Shown: in pieces, positions 23,851 to 39,000 of the stretch | Layout: each line of letters starts with the position of its first letter | Numbering within the stretch: position 1 is the stretch's first letter | DNA from: Streptomyces sp. NBC_01707 | Lineage (GTDB): Bacteria > Actinomycetota > Actinomycetes > Streptomycetales > Streptomycetaceae | Reading direction: 5' to 3' | DNA length: 64,000 bases | NCBI RefSeq assembly: GCF_041438805.1 | Contig: NZ_CP109190.1 | Span: 4,464,001 to 4,528,000 of the forward strand | Translations under genes and position numbers: made by a program | Notes under the pieces: model-generated | The model's input: the letters and a program-made list of their open reading frames with translations, nothing else | Database searches by the model: none | What the model was told of the DNA's origin: nothing

Positions 23851-24046
23851 AAGAAGCGCAGATTGCGGTGGCCAAAGACAGGCTCGCCATGCGGTTGAGG
23901 ACACGCACACGAGCCCAGGCACACCCCAGGCACAAGGTCTGAGCGTACCTACCTCACGGACTCCGGTCAAAACAAATGCTGTCCACGACGACGCGCTGCG
24001 CGTGACATTGCCGACAGTACCTCTGTTCCGGCACCGACGGGCAACG

Positions 24047-24091
24047 CCGCAGGGCGGTCACCCCGTACGAAACGGGGTGACCGCCCTGCGG
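24047..24091 (-). terminator. rpoC terminator, perfect 20-bp stem
   Basis: Bases 24047-24066 are exactly complementary to 24072-24091 around ACGAA. The hairpin begins 14 bases past the rpoC stop on the minus strand and is the strongest hairpin of the housekeeping half. Confidence 0.9.
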
Positions 24092-24105
24092 ACGGGACAT
24101 GCGCC

Positions 24106-28005
<3,900 letters not shown>

Positions 28006-28104
28006 TTGTCGTCAATCCCTCTTTCGGGGTCGAGTCTCAATCAATGGTCTGAACGGGTCCGGGGCAGGGCCGGGGCCTCATGAGCGAGGCCCCGGCCAGA
28101 CCCG

Positions 28105-31100
28105 TCAGACCTCTTCGACGCTGCTCGGCTCGCGCCGGGACAGGTCGATACCGAGCTCCTCCGCCGCGCGGAAGACGTCCTCGTCCGTGTCACGCATCTC
28201 GATGGACATGCCGTCCGAGGAGAGCACCTCCACGTTGAGGCAGAGCGACTGCATTTCCTTGATGAGCACCTTGAAGGACTCGGGGATGCCCGGCTCGGGG
28301 ATGTTCTCGCCCTTGACGATGGCCTCGTAGACCTTCACGCGGCCGGTCACGTCGTCGGACTTGATCGTCAGCAGCTCCTGGAGGGCGTAAGCGGCGCCGT
28401 ATGCCTCCAGCGCCCACACCTCCATCTCACCGAAGCGCTGTCCACCGAACTGAGCCTTACCACCCAGCGGCTGCTGGGTGATCATGGAGTACGGGCCCGT
28501 CGACCGAGCGTGCAGCTTGTCGTCGACGAGGTGGTGGAGCTTGAGGATGTACATGTACCCGACCGAAACCGGGTCCGGGAACGGCTCGCCGGAGCGGCCG
28601 TCGAACAGCTGGGCCTTGCCGGAGGGCTGCACCAGGCGGTCGCCGTCGCGGTTCGGGATCGTGGCCTCGAAGAGACCGGAGATCTCGTCCTCGCGCGCAC
28701 CGTCGAAGACGGGCGTGGCGACGTTGGTGCCGGGGGCGACCTGGTCGGCGCCGATGGCCTGCAGGCGCTTGGCCCACTCGTCACCGAGGCCGGAGACGTC
28801 CCAGCCGCGGCTGGCGAGCCAGCCGAGGTGGATCTCCAGGACCTGTCCCGGGTTCATTCGGGACGGGACACCCAGCGGGTTGAGGATGATGTCGACCGGG
28901 GTGCCGTCCTCCAGGAACGGCATGTCCTCGATCGGGAGGATCTTCGAGATGACGCCCTTGTTGCCGTGACGGCCGGCGAGCTTGTCACCATCGGTGATCT
29001 TGCGCTTCTGCGCGACGTAGACGCGGACCAGCTGGTTCACGCCCGGCGGCAGCTCGTCGCCCTCTTCGCGGTCGAAGACGCGGACGCCGATGACCTTGCC
29101 GATCTCGCCGTGCGGGACCTTCAGCGAGGTGTCGCGCACCTCGCGCGCCTTCTCACCGAAGATCGCGCGGAGCAGGCGCTCCTCGGGGGTCAGCTCGGTC
29201 TCACCCTTGGGCGTGACCTTGCCGACGAGGATGTCACCGGCGACGACCTCGGCACCGATACGGATGATGCCGCGCTCGTCGAGGTCGGCGAGGACCTCTT
29301 CGGAGACGTTCGGGATGTCCCGGGTGATCTCCTCCGGGCCGAGCTTGGTGTCACGGGCGTCGACCTCGTGCTCCTCGATGTGGATCGAGGAGAGGACGTC
29401 GTCCTGCACGAGGCGCTGCGACAGGATGATCGCGTCCTCGTAGTTGTGACCCTCCCACGGCATGAATGCCACGAGCAGGTTCTTGCCGAGCGCCATCTCA
29501 CCGTTCTCGGTGGCCGGTCCGTCGGCGAGGACCTGGCCCTCGATGACCCGGTCGCCCTCGGAGACGACGACCTTCTGGTTGACCGAGGTGCCCTGGTTGG
29601 AGCGCGAGAACTTGGCGATGCGGTACGTCGTGTACGTGCCGTCGTCGTTGGTGACGGTGATGTAGTCCGCGGAGACCTCCTGGACGACACCGTCCTTCTC
29701 GGCCTTCAGGACGTCACCGGCGTCGGTGGCGCAGCGGTACTCCATGCCCGTGCCGACGAGCGGGGCCTCCGACTTAATCAGCGGCACCGCCTGACGCATC
29801 ATGTTCGCGCCCATGAGGGCACGGTTGGCGTCGTCGTGCTCCAGGAAGGGGATCATCGCGGTGGCGACGGACACCATCTGGCGCGGCGAGACGTCCATGT
29901 AGTCGACGTCGTCGCCCGGGATGTAGTCGACCTCTCCGCCACGACGGCGGACCAGGACGCGGGGCTCGGTGAACCGCATGTCCTCGGAGAGCGTCGCGTT
30001 CGCCTGGGCGATCACGAAGCGGTCTTCCTCGTCGGCGGTGATGTAGTCGACCTCGTCGGTGACCTGACCGTCGACGACCTTGCGGTACGGCGTCTCGATG
30101 AAGCCGAACGCGTTGACACGTCCGTACGAGGCGAGCGAACCGATCAGACCGATGTTCGGGCCTTCAGGGGTCTCGATCGGGCACATGCGTCCGTAGTGGG
30201 ACGGGTGCACGTCACGGACCTCGAAGCCGGCCCGCTCACGGGAGAGACCACCCGGGCCAAGAGCCGACAGACGGCGCTTGTGGGTGAGACCCGACAGCGG
30301 GTTGTTCTGGTCCATGAACTGCGACAGCTGGCTGGTGCCGAAGAACTCCTTGATGGAGGCGACGACCGGCCGGATGTTGATCAGGGTCTGCGGCGTGATC
30401 GCCTCGACGTCCTGAGTCGTCATGCGCTCACGCACGACGCGCTCCATACGGGCCAGACCCGTACGGACCTGGTTCTGGATGAGCTCGCCGACGTTACGCA
30501 GACGACGGTTGCCGAAGTGGTCGATGTCGTCGGTCTCGACGACGATCGAACGACCGGACTCACCGACCGTCTCGGTCTCCCCGGCGTGCAGCTTGACCAG
30601 GTACTTGATGGTCGCGATGACGTCGTCGGAGGTGAGTACGCCGGCGTCCAGCGGCTCTTCGGCGCCGAGCTTCTTGTTCACCTTGTAGCGGCCGACCTTC
30701 GCGAGGTCGTAGCGCTTCGGGTTGAAGTAGAGGTTCTCGAGCAGCGTCTGAGCAGCCTCGCGGGTGGGCGGCTCGCCCGGGCGCAGCTTGCGGTAGATGT
30801 CGAGCAGCGCGTCGTCCTGGCCCTGGGTGTGGTCCTTCTCCAGGGTGGCGCGCATGGACTCGTACTCGCCGAACTCCTCGAGGATCTGCTCGGTGGTCCA
30901 ACCGAGAGCCTTCAGGAGGACGGTGACGGACTGCTTGCGCTTGCGGTCGATACGGACACCGACCATGTCGCGCTTGTCGATCTCCATCTCCAGCCAGGCA
31001 CCCCGGGACGGGATGATCTTGGCGGAGAAGATGTCCTTGTCGGACGTCTTGTCGATCGAGGAGTCGAAGTAGACACCCGGCGAGCGCACGAGCTGCGACA

Positions 31101-31590
31101 CGACGACACGCTCGGTGCCGTTGATGACGAAGGTGCCCTTGTTGGTCATGAGCGGGAAGTCGCCCATGAAGACCGTCTGAGACTTGATCTCGCCGGTCTC
31201 GTTGTTTGTGAACTCGGCCGTGACGAAGAGCGGGGCGGCGAACGTGAAGTCGCGCTCCTTGCACTCGTCGATCGAGTTCTTCGGGGGCTCGAAGCGGTGG
31301 TCGCGGAACGTAAGCGACATCGACCCGGAGAAGTCCTCAATCGGTGAAATCTCCTCGAAGATCTCCTCCAGGCCGGACTTGGTGGGGACGTCTTGTCCAC
31401 TGTCCAGAGCAGCCTCGACGCGAGCCTTCCAGGCGGCATTGCCGAGGAGCCAGTCAAAGCTCTCGGTCTGCAGCGCGAGGAGGTTCGGAACCTCGAGGGG
31501 CTCCTTGATCTTTGCAAAAGAGATGCGCAGCGGGGCGGTGCTGGCACCGTTGTTCGTATTCGCGGTCGAGGCGTTGCGCGAGGCGGCCAA
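28105..31590 (-). CDS. rpoB: RNA polymerase beta subunit
   Basis: 1161 residues from a TTG at 31590 ([20 protein letters not shown]), chosen because GGAAGGA lies eight bases upstream and because this length matches streptomycete RpoB. An upstream start at 31620 would add ten non-family residues. The rifampicin pocket ([20 protein letters not shown], then LSALGPGG) carries wild-type Asp, His and Ser at the E. coli 516, 526 and 531 equivalents, so no resistance is predicted. The Gly-rich loop with [15 protein letters not shown] is present. Confidence 0.98.
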   Translation of the reverse strand: MAASRNASTANTNNGASTAPLRISFAKIKEPLEVPNLLALQTESFDWLLGNAAWKARVEAALDSGQDVPTKSGLEEIFEEISPIEDFSGSMSLTFRDHRFEPPKNSIDECKERDFTFAAPLFVTAEFTNNETGEIKSQTVFMGDFPLMTNKGTFVINGTERVVVSQLVRSPGVYFDSSIDKTSDKDIFSAKIIPSRGAWLEMEIDKRDMVGVRIDRKRKQSVTVLLKALGWTTEQILEEFGEYESMRATLEKDHTQGQDDALLDIYRKLRPGEPPTREAAQTLLENLYFNPKRYDLAKVGRYKVNKKLGAEEPLDAGVLTSDDVIATIKYLVKLHAGETETVGESGRSIVVETDDIDHFGNRRLRNVGELIQNQVRTGLARMERVVRERMTTQDVEAITPQTLINIRPVVASIKEFFGTSQLSQFMDQNNPLSGLTHKRRLSALGPGGLSRERAGFEVRDVHPSHYGRMCPIETPEGPNIGLIGSLASYGRVNAFGFIETPYRKVVDGQVTDEVDYITADEEDRFVIAQANATLSEDMRFTEPRVLVRRRGGEVDYIPGDDVDYMDVSPRQMVSVATAMIPFLEHDDANRALMGANMMRQAVPLIKSEAPLVGTGMEYRCATDAGDVLKAEKDGVVQEVSADYITVTNDDGTYTTYRIAKFSRSNQGTSVNQKVVVSEGDRVIEGQVLADGPATENGEMALGKNLLVAFMPWEGHNYEDAIILSQRLVQDDVLSSIHIEEHEVDARDTKLGPEEITRDIPNVSEEVLADLDERGIIRIGAEVVAGDILVGKVTPKGETELTPEERLLRAIFGEKAREVRDTSLKVPHGEIGKVIGVRVFDREEGDELPPGVNQLVRVYVAQKRKITDGDKLAGRHGNKGVISKILPIEDMPFLEDGTPVDIILNPLGVPSRMNPGQVLEIHLGWLASRGWDVSGLGDEWAKRLQAIGADQVAPGTNVATPVFDGAREDEISGLFEATIPNRDGDRLVQPSGKAQLFDGRSGEPFPDPVSVGYMYILKLHHLVDDKLHARSTGPYSMITQQPLGGKAQFGGQRFGEMEVWALEAYGAAYALQELLTIKSDDVTGRVKVYEAIVKGENIPEPGIPESFKVLIKEMQSLCLNVEVLSSDGMSIEMRDTDEDVFRAAEELGIDLSRREPSSVEEV

Positions 31591-32091
31591 GAGGGGGTCC
31601 TTCCGAGGGCTCGGACTCACTACGCGCGTACCGGTCCCAAGTTGGACACGGTGACGAATTCCCAGGTCAGGGACGATCGATCATCGGTGTTCAAGCATTG
31701 GGCATGCCCCTGGTGACGGGCAGGAGGCAGCTAACAGGCAGCGCAAAGGGTCAGTGTAGCCAAACGGCACACTGATGTCCAGTCCGGGTTCTCAGAGACC
31801 CTCGAAGCTCGCAACAGCTGTTCTCAACACCTATGAATCGCCCTCGCGCGGATGCGCTCTTCTTTACTGCCCTCTTCGCCCACGATCCATGCATCGGATC
31901 CGGATCGAGTGACGACGCGTCCTGAGAATTGCGCGCCGCGTGCGGTTCGTCAAGGCCCCCCTGCGGGAGAGAGCCCCGAGACCCTCGTCCGCCGCCCCTC
32001 GGCACCGGCCGCAAGCCCCCTTCGGAGGCGTACGGCGAAGATCACCCTACTCGTCAGCCACGGAAGAGCAAGACGAGCGCCTCGGGTACGC
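31591..32091. other. rplL-rpoB intergenic region
   Basis: About 500 bases with no supported gene. Because a terminator follows rplL, this stretch should hold an rpoBC promoter; short A/T-rich tracts such as cattgggcatgccc near 31697 exist, but no boxes can be assigned with confidence. Confidence 0.5.
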
Positions 32092-32127
32092 CGAAGGGCG
32101 ACCACCCGGATGGGTGATCGCCCTTCG
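32092..32127 (-). terminator. terminator after rplL
   Basis: CGAAGGGCGACCACCC (32092-32107) pairs with GGGTGATCGCCCTTCG (32112-32127), one G.U pair in the minus-strand RNA, loop GGAT. It starts about 60 bases beyond the rplL stop and would lower rpoBC read-through relative to rplJL. Confidence 0.85.
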
Positions 32128-32187
32128 CGATGTGACGTCCGTGCCGTGCGGCACGAGCAGTCCAGACGAGTCAGATGACTCGCAGGG

Positions 32188-32571
32188 TCACTTGACCTCG
32201 ACCGAGGCGCCAGCGGCCTTGAGGGACTCGGCAGCCTTCTCGGCGGCCTCCTTCGCGACCTTCTCGAGGACCGGCTTCGGGGTGCCGTCGACGAGGTCCT
32301 TGGCCTCCTTCAGACCCAGGGAGGTCAGCTCACGCACGACCTTGATGACCTGGATCTTCTTCTCGCCGGCGCCGGTGAGGATGACGTCGAACTCGTCCTG
32401 CTCCTCGACGGCCTCGGCGGCGGCAGCGGCGCCACCGGCGGCGGCAACGGCGACCGGAGCGGCAGCCTTGACGTCGAACTTCTCCTCGAACGCCTTGACG
32501 AACTCGGAGAGCTCGATGAGGGTCAGGGTCTCGAACTGCTCGAGCAGCTCGTCCTGGGACAGCTTCGCCAT
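32188..32571 (-). CDS. rplL: 50S ribosomal protein L7/L12
   Basis: A stalk protein that recruits translational GTPases. 127 residues: [20 protein letters not shown], Ala/Gly-rich hinge ([15 protein letters not shown]), and C-terminal domain with [20 protein letters not shown]. It lies 85 bases downstream of rplJ. Confidence 0.98.
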   Translation of the reverse strand: MAKLSQDELLEQFETLTLIELSEFVKAFEEKFDVKAAAPVAVAAAGGAAAAAEAVEEQDEFDVILTGAGEKKIQVIKVVRELTSLGLKEAKDLVDGTPKPVLEKVAKEAAEKAAESLKAAGASVEVK

Positions 32572-32656
32572 GATGGCGTCCTTCCACTAAGTCGGCAGGT
32601 GCCGGGTGTATATGAAGGCGGGCGTACGGGCCCGCTGCGAGCCGTGGAGCGGAGTG

Positions 32657-33217
32657 TTACTCCGCCACCTCGGCGTCGGCGGGAGCCGGCGTACCGGCAC
32701 CGCCCTGCTCGACCTTGGCGCGAAGGGCGTCCGCAGTGCGGACGAACTCCGACAGAGGGGCCTGGAAAGTCGCCGCGGCCTTGGCCATCGACGCCTTGAT
32801 TCCACCGGCCACCTTGGCGAGCAGAACCTCGCGGGACTCGAGGTCCGCAAGCTTCTTGATCTCATCGGCGGACAGCGCCTTACCGTCAAGGACACCGCCC
32901 TTGATGATGAGGTTCGGGTTGTCCTTGGCGAAGTCACGAAGACCCTTCGCCGACTCCACCGGGTCACCGGTGACGAAGGCAACCGCCGTCGGGCCTGCGA
33001 ACAGGTCGTCCAGCGTGTCGATCCCGGCCTCGTTGGCCGCAATCTTGGTCAGCGTGTTCTTCACCACGGCGTACTGGGCGTTCTCACCGAGCGAACGGCG
33101 CAGCTGCTTGAGCTGTGCCACGGTGAGACCCCGGTACTCGGTCAGCACAGCGGCGTTCGAGCTGCGGAACTGGTCCGCGAGCTCGGCTACCGCGGCAGCC
33201 TTGTCGGGCCTTGCCAT
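32657..33217 (-). CDS. rplJ: 50S ribosomal protein L10
   Basis: The base of the L7/L12 stalk. 186 residues from the ATG at 33217 ([20 protein letters not shown]), with [20 protein letters not shown] and a C-terminal L12-binding helix with an Ala/Pro-rich end. A structured leader lies directly upstream. Confidence 0.97.
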   Translation of the reverse strand: MARPDKAAAVAELADQFRSSNAAVLTEYRGLTVAQLKQLRRSLGENAQYAVVKNTLTKIAANEAGIDTLDDLFAGPTAVAFVTGDPVESAKGLRDFAKDNPNLIIKGGVLDGKALSADEIKKLADLESREVLLAKVAGGIKASMAKAAATFQAPLSEFVRTADALRAKVEQGGAGTPAPADAEVAE

Positions 33218-33239
33218 GAGCGTCGGCCTCCTTCCGGGT

Positions 33240-33370
33240 GATGAGGACCGCTCAGAAGGGGCCGGGAAAGACGAAACGCCCCGGCACAAGTGCCAGGGCG
33301 CAGCTCGACCGGACATAAGTCCGGGAGCGTTCCACAGTCACCTGCGCAGGTCGTCCGCACTCAACGGATC
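33240..33370 (-). promoter_or_regulatory. L10 (rplJL) autoregulatory leader
   Basis: The minus strand upstream of rplJ reads GCGCAGGTGACTGTGGAACG then CCGGAC-TTAT-GTCCGG (33325-33310), GTCGAGCTGCGC, and the hairpin CCTGGCAC-TTGT-GTGCCGG. This order of a long outer pairing and inner hairpins resembles known L10(L12)4-binding leaders that repress rplJL translation. The assignment is by eye; a covariance-model search would settle it. Confidence 0.6.
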
Positions 33371-33493
33371 CTTCGGTCACTGCCCCCTCTTGCGAGAGCG
33401 CAGCAACGACCAGCGGTCTTTGGCTTCTGTAGGAGAGTACGCGACCGGGGTCGCGCCGAGCAAATCCGTCCCGGTTCGGGCGGTGCGGGAGGT

Positions 33494-34390
33494 TTAAGAC
33501 GCGCCCGCGGCGCTGCCCTGCTGCTGCTCCAGAAGCTTCTGGAAGTCCACGGTGTCGGAGGCCGGGGGCTCCTCGACCGCGACGTCGGTGCCGTAGTCGC
33601 TGTAGAACACCGTGGAGTTCAGCTCGCCGGTCTTCATCCGGCCGTGCTCGGTCTTCTTCACCAGCAGCTCGTCCTTGTCGACCCAGATGTCGACCTTCTC
33701 CGTCGCGATACCGGCGTCGCTCAGCTGCTTCTTGAGCTCGGCGAGCTGATCGGCGTCGACGGCGGAGTTCTTGGTGCTCAGCTCGGCGACGTCGACCGTG
33801 CCGGAGTAATGCGTCGTGGCGACGCCCCGTACGTCCTCCTGGCCGACCTTCTTCACGTCTCCCGAGGCCAGCAGAGCCTGTACTCCCTGGCCGGGGGTGC
33901 TGCTCTGCAGCTGGTCCTTCATCACCTCGCCGGAGGCGCCCGCCAGCCGGGCCAGGTCGTCGTAGGAGTAACGGATCCAGTGCTTGCCGCCCGCCTGCCT
34001 GGCGAACGCCTCGCCCATGTTGGCGACGTACCCGTCCTTGAAGTAGCGGGCCTGCATCGTGCCGTCGCCGCCGGACTGCTTCAGGGCATCACCCATGGTG
34101 CCGCCGGTGTACGTGATCTCCATGGTGCCGGTCATGCCGTCGGACCAGTCCATGGCGCCGGTCTGTTTCATGGACATCGTCGTGCCCATCACCGTGGTGC
34201 CCTCGATCCTGGCCGAGCTGGCACCACTGGTCTTCTTCTGCACACTGCGCAGCGCCGCGATCGGGTCGGCCCTGACGGCGCCACCGGCGCCGCTGCCGGT
34301 GTCGTCGCTTCCCCCGCAGGCCGCCACCGATGTCAGCGCCGCCAGCACCGCAGCCGACAGGCACACGCGTCGCACGGTCATCGTCGTCAT
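33494..34390 (-). CDS. LppX/LolA-like lipoprotein inside the ribosomal-protein region
   Basis: 298 residues from the ATG at 34390 (GGTGGAG six bases upstream). The N terminus (MTTMTVRRVCLSAAVLAALT) leads to the lipobox SVAAC with Cys24, so it is a membrane-anchored lipoprotein. The mature part (IAALRSVQKKTSGASSARIE, then repeated beta-strand-like stretches MSMKQTGAMDWSDGMTGTM) resembles the LolA/LppX half-barrel fold that carries lipids. It lies between rplA and rplJ, on the same strand but over 150 bases from rplA. Its link to translation genes is positional only; the function is unknown. Confidence 0.75.
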   Translation of the reverse strand: MTTMTVRRVCLSAAVLAALTSVAACGGSDDTGSGAGGAVRADPIAALRSVQKKTSGASSARIEGTTVMGTTMSMKQTGAMDWSDGMTGTMEITYTGGTMGDALKQSGGDGTMQARYFKDGYVANMGEAFARQAGGKHWIRYSYDDLARLAGASGEVMKDQLQSSTPGQGVQALLASGDVKKVGQEDVRGVATTHYSGTVDVAELSTKNSAVDADQLAELKKQLSDAGIATEKVDIWVDKDELLVKKTEHGRMKTGELNSTVFYSDYGTDVAVEEPPASDTVDFQKLLEQQQGSAAGAS

Positions 34391-34547
34391 CGTCTTCTCC
34401 ACCCTCGCTCCGTACGGTCGTCCCACGCCGACGCACGGCGCGGACAGCCACTGCTGCGTACGAGAACGAGGACGGGCCCCGCACCTCGAAAGGTTGCGGG
34501 GCCCGCTCAAGTCACACGAGACGCGGCTTTCGTACGAGCGCGGAGGC

Positions 34548-35270
34548 TCAGACGGCGGCCGGGTCCTCCTCGACGAGGAGGTTACGGGTGCGGTTGGCGT
34601 CCAGCGGGATGCCGGGGCCCATCGTGGTGGCCAGGGTGGCCTTCTTGATGTAGCGGCCCTTGGCGGCGGACGGCTTCAGACGGAGGATCTCCTCCAGCGC
34701 CGCGGCGTAGTTCTCGACCAGCTTCGTGTCATCGAAAGAGACCTTGCCGATGATGAAGTGCAGGTTCGAGTGCTTGTCGACGCGGAACTCGATCTTGCCG
34801 CCCTTGATGTCGTTGACAGCCTTCACGACGTCGGGGGTGACGGTGCCGGTCTTCGGGTTCGGCATCAGACCACGCGGACCGAGCACGCGGCCGAGGCGGC
34901 CGACCTTGCCCATGAGGTCCGGAGTGGCGACGACGGCGTCGAAGTCCAGACGACCCTTCGCCACCTCGTCGATGAGCTCGTCGGCGCCGACGATGTCGGC
35001 GCCCGCGGCTTCCGCGGCCGCAGCACGGTCACCGGTCGCGAAGACCAGGACCCGGGCGGTCTTGCCGGTGCCGTGCGGGAGGTTCACGGTGCCACGGACC
35101 ATCTGGTCGGCCTTGCGCGGGTCTACACCCAGGCAGAACGCGACCTCGACGGTGCCGTCGAACTTGGTGCTGGCGGTGTCCTTGGCGAGACGGACGGCCT
35201 CGAGGGGGGCGTAGTTGCGCTCCCGGTCGATCTTGGCGTCCGCAGCGCGGAGGTTCTTGCTGCGCTTCAC
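34548..35270 (-). CDS. rplA: 50S ribosomal protein L1
   Basis: 240 residues from the GTG at 35270, preceded by AGGAG ([20 protein letters not shown]). Conserved [20 protein letters not shown] is present. It forms the L1 stalk that moves E-site tRNA and, in other bacteria, represses the rplKA mRNA. It is 79 bases downstream of rplK. Confidence 0.98.
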   Translation of the reverse strand: MKRSKNLRAADAKIDRERNYAPLEAVRLAKDTASTKFDGTVEVAFCLGVDPRKADQMVRGTVNLPHGTGKTARVLVFATGDRAAAAEAAGADIVGADELIDEVAKGRLDFDAVVATPDLMGKVGRLGRVLGPRGLMPNPKTGTVTPDVVKAVNDIKGGKIEFRVDKHSNLHFIIGKVSFDDTKLVENYAAALEEILRLKPSAAKGRYIKKATLATTMGPGIPLDANRTRNLLVEEDPAAV

Positions 35271-35349
35271 TGCTGCTCCTGTGGTTTCAAGTGTGGAGGC
35301 GTGGTGCGGGCCAGCGCTTGGCCCTACCACTGAGGGACTACGGGGCTGA

Positions 35350-35784
35350 TCAGCCCTCGACCGTGATGCCCATGGAACGGGCGGTGCCGGCGATGATCTT
35401 CGACGCGGCGTCCAGGTCGTTGGCGTTCAGGTCGGGCAGCTTGACCGTGGCGATCTCGCGGACCTGGGCGCTCGTGAGCTTCGCGACCTTGGTCTTGTGC
35501 GGCTCGCCGGAGCCCTTGTCCACACCTGCGGCCTTGAGGATGAGCTTGGCAGCCGGCGGGGTCTTCGTCACGAAGGTGAAGGAGCGGTCTTCGTAGACCG
35601 TGATCTCCACCGGCACGACCATGCCACGCTGCGACTCGGTCGCGGCGTTGTAGGCCTTGCAGAACTCCATGATGTTGACGCCGTGCTGGCCGAGCGCGGG
35701 GCCGACCGGCGGGGCCGGGTTGGCCGCACCGGCGTTGATCTGGAGCTTGATAAGCCCCGTGACCTTCTTCTTCTTGGGAGGCAT
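35350..35784 (-). CDS. rplK: 50S ribosomal protein L11
   Basis: 144 residues, [20 protein letters not shown], with [20 protein letters not shown]. It is part of the GTPase-associated centre, the thiopeptide target, and is needed for RelA activation. It follows the nusG terminator, so it is the first gene of an rplK-rplA unit. Confidence 0.98.
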
Positions 35785-35884
35785 TGCTCTCTCCGGGTCC
35801 TAGTGAGAGTTTTTCGCCGTCATCCGGATCATCCGGATGCAGGCATACCGCACAACGATAACGGGTATAGCTGCGCGACCAAAA

Positions 35885-35930
35885 ACCGAGCAGGTCAGAC
35901 AGGCTCTAGAGCCTGTCTGACCTGCTCGGT
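35885..35930 (-). terminator. 46-base perfect palindrome, nusG terminator
   Basis: Bases 35885-35907 are exactly complementary to 35908-35930 (ACCGAGCAGGTCAGACAGGC and its complement, centred on CTCTAGAG). As RNA this is a 20+ bp hairpin with a tetraloop, 31 bases past the nusG stop and about 100 bases before rplK. Confidence 0.85.
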
Positions 35931-35960
35931 AGGCATGTGTCCAGAAGTCGGCGAAAACCG

Positions 35961-36851
35961 TCAGTTCTTCTGGATCTGGTCGAAGCTGAGCTCGACCGGG
36001 GTCTCGCGACCGAAGATCTCGACGAGGCCCTTGACCTTCTTCGAGTCGGCGTTGATCTCGTTGATCGTCGCCTGCAGCGTCGCGAACGGACCGTCGGTGA
36101 CGGTGACCGAGTCGCCCACCTCGAAGTCCAGCACCTGGACCTCGACCTTGCGGGACGGAACCGGCTTGCCCTCGGCCTCGGCGGCCTCGCGGGCAGCCTT
36201 CTCCTCGGCCTCCGGGGCGAGCATCTTGACGATCTCGTCCAGGGTCAGCGGGTACGGGTCGTAGGCGTTGCCCACGAAGCCGGTGACACCGGGAGTGTTG
36301 CGCACGACGCCCCAGGACTCGTTCGTCAGGTCCATGCGCACCAGGACGTAACCCGGGAGCTTGTTCTGACGGACGTTCTTGCGCTCGCCGTTCTTGATCT
36401 GGACGATCTCTTCCTCGGGCACTTCGGCCTGGTAGATGAAGTCCTCGACGTTGAGCGAGACGGCGCGCTGCTCCAGGTTGGCCTTCACACGCTTCTCGTA
36501 ACCGGCGTACGTGTGGATGACGTACCACTCGCCGGGGAGGCCCCGGAGCTCGTCACGCAGAGCGGTGACGGCATCGACCGGAGCGGCCGGCTCGGCCTCT
36601 TCCTCGGTCTCGTCGTCGCCCTCGGCGGCCTCGTCCTCGCCGGACTCCTCGTCGGAGTCGGCCGCAGCGGCCTCGTCCTCGACGTCCACGGCGGCCTGCT
36701 CGGCGGGCTCTCCCGCGGCGTCGGCGTCGGCAGCTTCGGCCTGGTCCGGCTCCACAGCGTCAGCCGCCTCGACGATCTCGGCCTCGGCCTCGGCGGACTC
36801 GAAGGCGCCCGCCGTCGGCTCGACGGCGTCGTTCAGGTTCGGGTCAGACAC
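35961..36851 (-). CDS. nusG: transcription termination/antitermination protein NusG with acidic N-terminal extension
   Basis: 296 residues from the GTG at 36851 (AGGAAG upstream; [20 protein letters not shown]). The first about 110 residues are Asp/Glu/Ala-rich and disordered-looking ([18 protein letters not shown]), as in streptomycetes. The NGN domain follows ([20 protein letters not shown]) and then a KOW domain ([20 protein letters not shown]). NusG couples RNA polymerase to Rho and ribosomes. It forms an operon with secE. Confidence 0.97.
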   Translation of the reverse strand: MSDPNLNDAVEPTAGAFESAEAEAEIVEAADAVEPDQAEAADADAAGEPAEQAAVDVEDEAAAADSDEESGEDEAAEGDDETEEEAEPAAPVDAVTALRDELRGLPGEWYVIHTYAGYEKRVKANLEQRAVSLNVEDFIYQAEVPEEEIVQIKNGERKNVRQNKLPGYVLVRMDLTNESWGVVRNTPGVTGFVGNAYDPYPLTLDEIVKMLAPEAEEKAAREAAEAEGKPVPSRKVEVQVLDFEVGDSVTVTDGPFATLQATINEINADSKKVKGLVEIFGRETPVELSFDQIQKN

Positions 36852-36924
36852 GGTGGCTGCTTCTTCCTGGATACAAATGGGTGGAACATGCGAAAGGGGC
36901 GCCCATGAGGCGCCCTCCGCGGGA

Positions 36925-37212
36925 TCAGCCGAAGACGTACTTGATGGCCCGCTGGAATCCGAAGTCAATCACGGTCACAAGACCAATCATGACGACCACG
37001 AAAACAATCACCACGGACGTGTACGTCGTCAGCTGGTTACGAGTCGGCCAGACAACCTTGCGCAACTCGGCGACGATCTGGCGGTAGAAAAGCGCGAGAC
37101 GACCCATGGGGCCCTTCTTTCCGCGCTTGCCGCCCTTCCGAGTCCTCTTCTTGGACTCGGGTACTTCATCCTCAGCATCAGGCATGTCGATGGAGCCCAC
37201 GGCGTCCGTCAC
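36925..37212 (-). CDS. secE: preprotein translocase subunit SecE
   Basis: 95 residues from the GTG at 37212 (GGTGAG just upstream; [20 protein letters not shown]). A basic Lys/Arg/Gly-rich stretch precedes the conserved amphipathic helix [20 protein letters not shown] and one transmembrane segment ([17 protein letters not shown]). It clamps SecY. It is followed by nusG and preceded by tRNA-Trp, the usual arrangement. An ATG at 37236 is a weaker start. Confidence 0.95.
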   Translation of the reverse strand: MTDAVGSIDMPDAEDEVPESKKRTRKGGKRGKKGPMGRLALFYRQIVAELRKVVWPTRNQLTTYTSVVIVFVVVMIGLVTVIDFGFQRAIKYVFG

Positions 37213-37318
37213 GCTTCTCACCTGATTCCGGGTCATGGCCGTGCCGCGCCCGGTGGAGCCGCACGGCGGTGCATTGAAGTACGTACATGCGCACACATCC
37301 TGGCGAAGGAGTGTGTAG

Positions 37319-37391
37319 CAGGGCCGGAGGGACTTGAACCCCCAACCGCTGGTTTTGGAGACCAGTGCTCTACCAATTGAGCTACGACCCT
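37319..37391 (-). tRNA. tRNA-Trp (CCA)
   Basis: A 73-base cloverleaf: acceptor AGGGTCG/CGGCCCT, D-arm GCTCAATTGGTAGAGC, anticodon arm CTGGTCTCCAAAACCAG with anticodon CCA, T-arm GGGGGTTCAAGTCCCTC. CCA is not encoded. It is located just upstream of secE. Confidence 0.95.
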
Positions 37392-37616
37392 TTGTGGTTT
37401 CCACCAACCTACCGCATCTCCCCCGATGCTCCGGGTGCAGGAACGGTGCGGCTGGTGAAGGCCAACGACAGGTGAGTGTACGTGCTCAGCGGCCCGGCGT
37501 CGAACAGATAGCTCCGGACAACTCCTGTCCGGTTCTTGTCCGCATGCTGTCCGGGTGCTGTCCGGTCCCTGAAACCGCTGTGCCGACCGGGATTGCGGTC
37601 TGCGAGCATGGGGCGC

Positions 37617-38843
37617 ATGAGCGCTGCAACTTCTCCCTCCGAGCGCCGGGTCTCCGCCCGCATCGGTGCAATCTCCGAGTCCGCCACTCTGGCCGTCGAC
37701 GCCAAGGCCAAGGCCCTCAAGGCCGCCGGCCGTCCGGTGATCGGCTTCGGTGCCGGTGAGCCCGACTTCCCGACCCCCGGCTACATCGTCGACGCCGCGG
37801 TCGAGGCCTGCCGCAACCCGAAGTACCACCGCTACACCCCGGCGGGCGGGCTCCCCGAGCTCAAGGCCGCCATTGCAGAGAAGACGCTGCGCGACTCCGG
37901 GTACCAGGTCGACGCCTCCCAGATCCTGGTGACCAACGGCGGCAAGCAGGCCATCTACGAGGCGTTCGCCGCGATCCTCGACCCGGGCGACGAGGTCATC
38001 GTCCCGGCGCCGTACTGGACCACCTACCCCGAGTCGATCCGTCTCGCCGGCGGTGTCCCGGTGGAGGTCGTGGCCGACGAGACCACCGGCTACCGGGTCT
38101 CCGTCGAGCAACTGGAGGCGGCACGCACCGAGCGCACGAAGGTCGTCCTCTTCGTCTCGCCGTCGAACCCGACCGGTGCGGTGTACAGCGAGGCGGACGC
38201 CAAGGCGATCGGTGAGTGGGCCGTCGAGCACGGCCTGTGGGTGCTCACCGACGAGATCTACGAGCACCTGGTCTACGGCACCGCGAAGTTCACCTCGCTG
38301 CCCGCGCTCGTGCCCGCCCTGCGCGACAAGTGCATCGTGGTCAACGGTGTCGCCAAGACGTACGCGATGACCGGCTGGCGTGTGGGCTGGCTCATCGGCC
38401 CCAAGGACGTCGTCAAGGCCGCGACCAACCTGCAGTCGCACGCCACGTCCAACGTCTCCAATGTCGCCCAGGTCGCCGCGCTGGCCGCCGTCTCGGGCAA
38501 CCTGGACGCGGTCGCCGAGATGCGGACCGCCTTCGACCGCCGCCGCCGGACCATCGTGCGGATGCTCAACGAGATCGACGGCGTGCTGTGCCCGGAGCCC
38601 GAGGGCGCGTTCTACGCGTACCCGTCGGTGAAGGCGCTGCTCGGCAAGGAGATCCGCGGCAAGCGCCCGGCCACCTCGGTCGAGCTGGCGGCGCTGATCC
38701 TGGACGAGGCCGAGGTCGCGGTCGTTCCGGGCGAGGCCTTCGGCACGCCGGGCTACCTGCGGCTGTCCTACGCGCTGGGCGACGAGGACCTCGTCGAGGG
38801 CGTGTCGCGGCTCCAGAAGCTGCTGGGCGAGGCGAAGGACTGA
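37617..38843 (+). CDS. aspC: aspartate aminotransferase, class I fold, I-gamma-like
   Basis: PLP enzyme transferring the amino group between aspartate and 2-oxoglutarate. 408 residues from the ATG at 37617 ([20 protein letters not shown]). Visible are [14 protein letters not shown] (substrate region), the tyrosine-stacking [10 protein letters not shown], the [10 protein letters not shown] and DEIYEHLVY motifs, and the PLP lysine near residue 247 in [14 protein letters not shown]. The C-terminal arginine region RLSYALG is present. An isolated plus-strand gene closed by a strong terminator. It may also act on prephenate, as some I-gamma enzymes do. Confidence 0.93.
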   Translation: MSAATSPSERRVSARIGAISESATLAVDAKAKALKAAGRPVIGFGAGEPDFPTPGYIVDAAVEACRNPKYHRYTPAGGLPELKAAIAEKTLRDSGYQVDASQILVTNGGKQAIYEAFAAILDPGDEVIVPAPYWTTYPESIRLAGGVPVEVVADETTGYRVSVEQLEAARTERTKVVLFVSPSNPTGAVYSEADAKAIGEWAVEHGLWVLTDEIYEHLVYGTAKFTSLPALVPALRDKCIVVNGVAKTYAMTGWRVGWLIGPKDVVKAATNLQSHATSNVSNVAQVAALAAVSGNLDAVAEMRTAFDRRRRTIVRMLNEIDGVLCPEPEGAFYAYPSVKALLGKEIRGKRPATSVELAALILDEAEVAVVPGEAFGTPGYLRLSYALGDEDLVEGVSRLQKLLGEAKD

Positions 38844-38862
38844 CCTCCGCGCCCTTCCGCTC

Positions 38863-38894
38863 AGGTGCCCCCCGGCCGACGCCGGGGGGCACCT
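38863..38894 (+). terminator. terminator after aspartate aminotransferase
   Basis: A 14-bp stem AGGTGCCCCCCGGC (38863-38876) / GCCGGGGGGCACCT (38881-38894) with loop CGAC, followed by TCTTTGTG. A classical intrinsic terminator, 20 bases after the stop. Confidence 0.9.
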
Positions 38895-39000
38895 TCTTTG
38901 TGCGCTTTCGATCAAGCGGTCGCACGAGCTTGCGTTCGAGGATCAACTCGATGGGGAATCCCGCTACCGCGACAGCCCATGGGTACGGCAGGATCTTCGA

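Noticed and set aside
30300..30400. Possible rifampicin-resistance change in rpoB
   Set aside because: The Asp, His and Ser positions of the resistance pocket are wild type.
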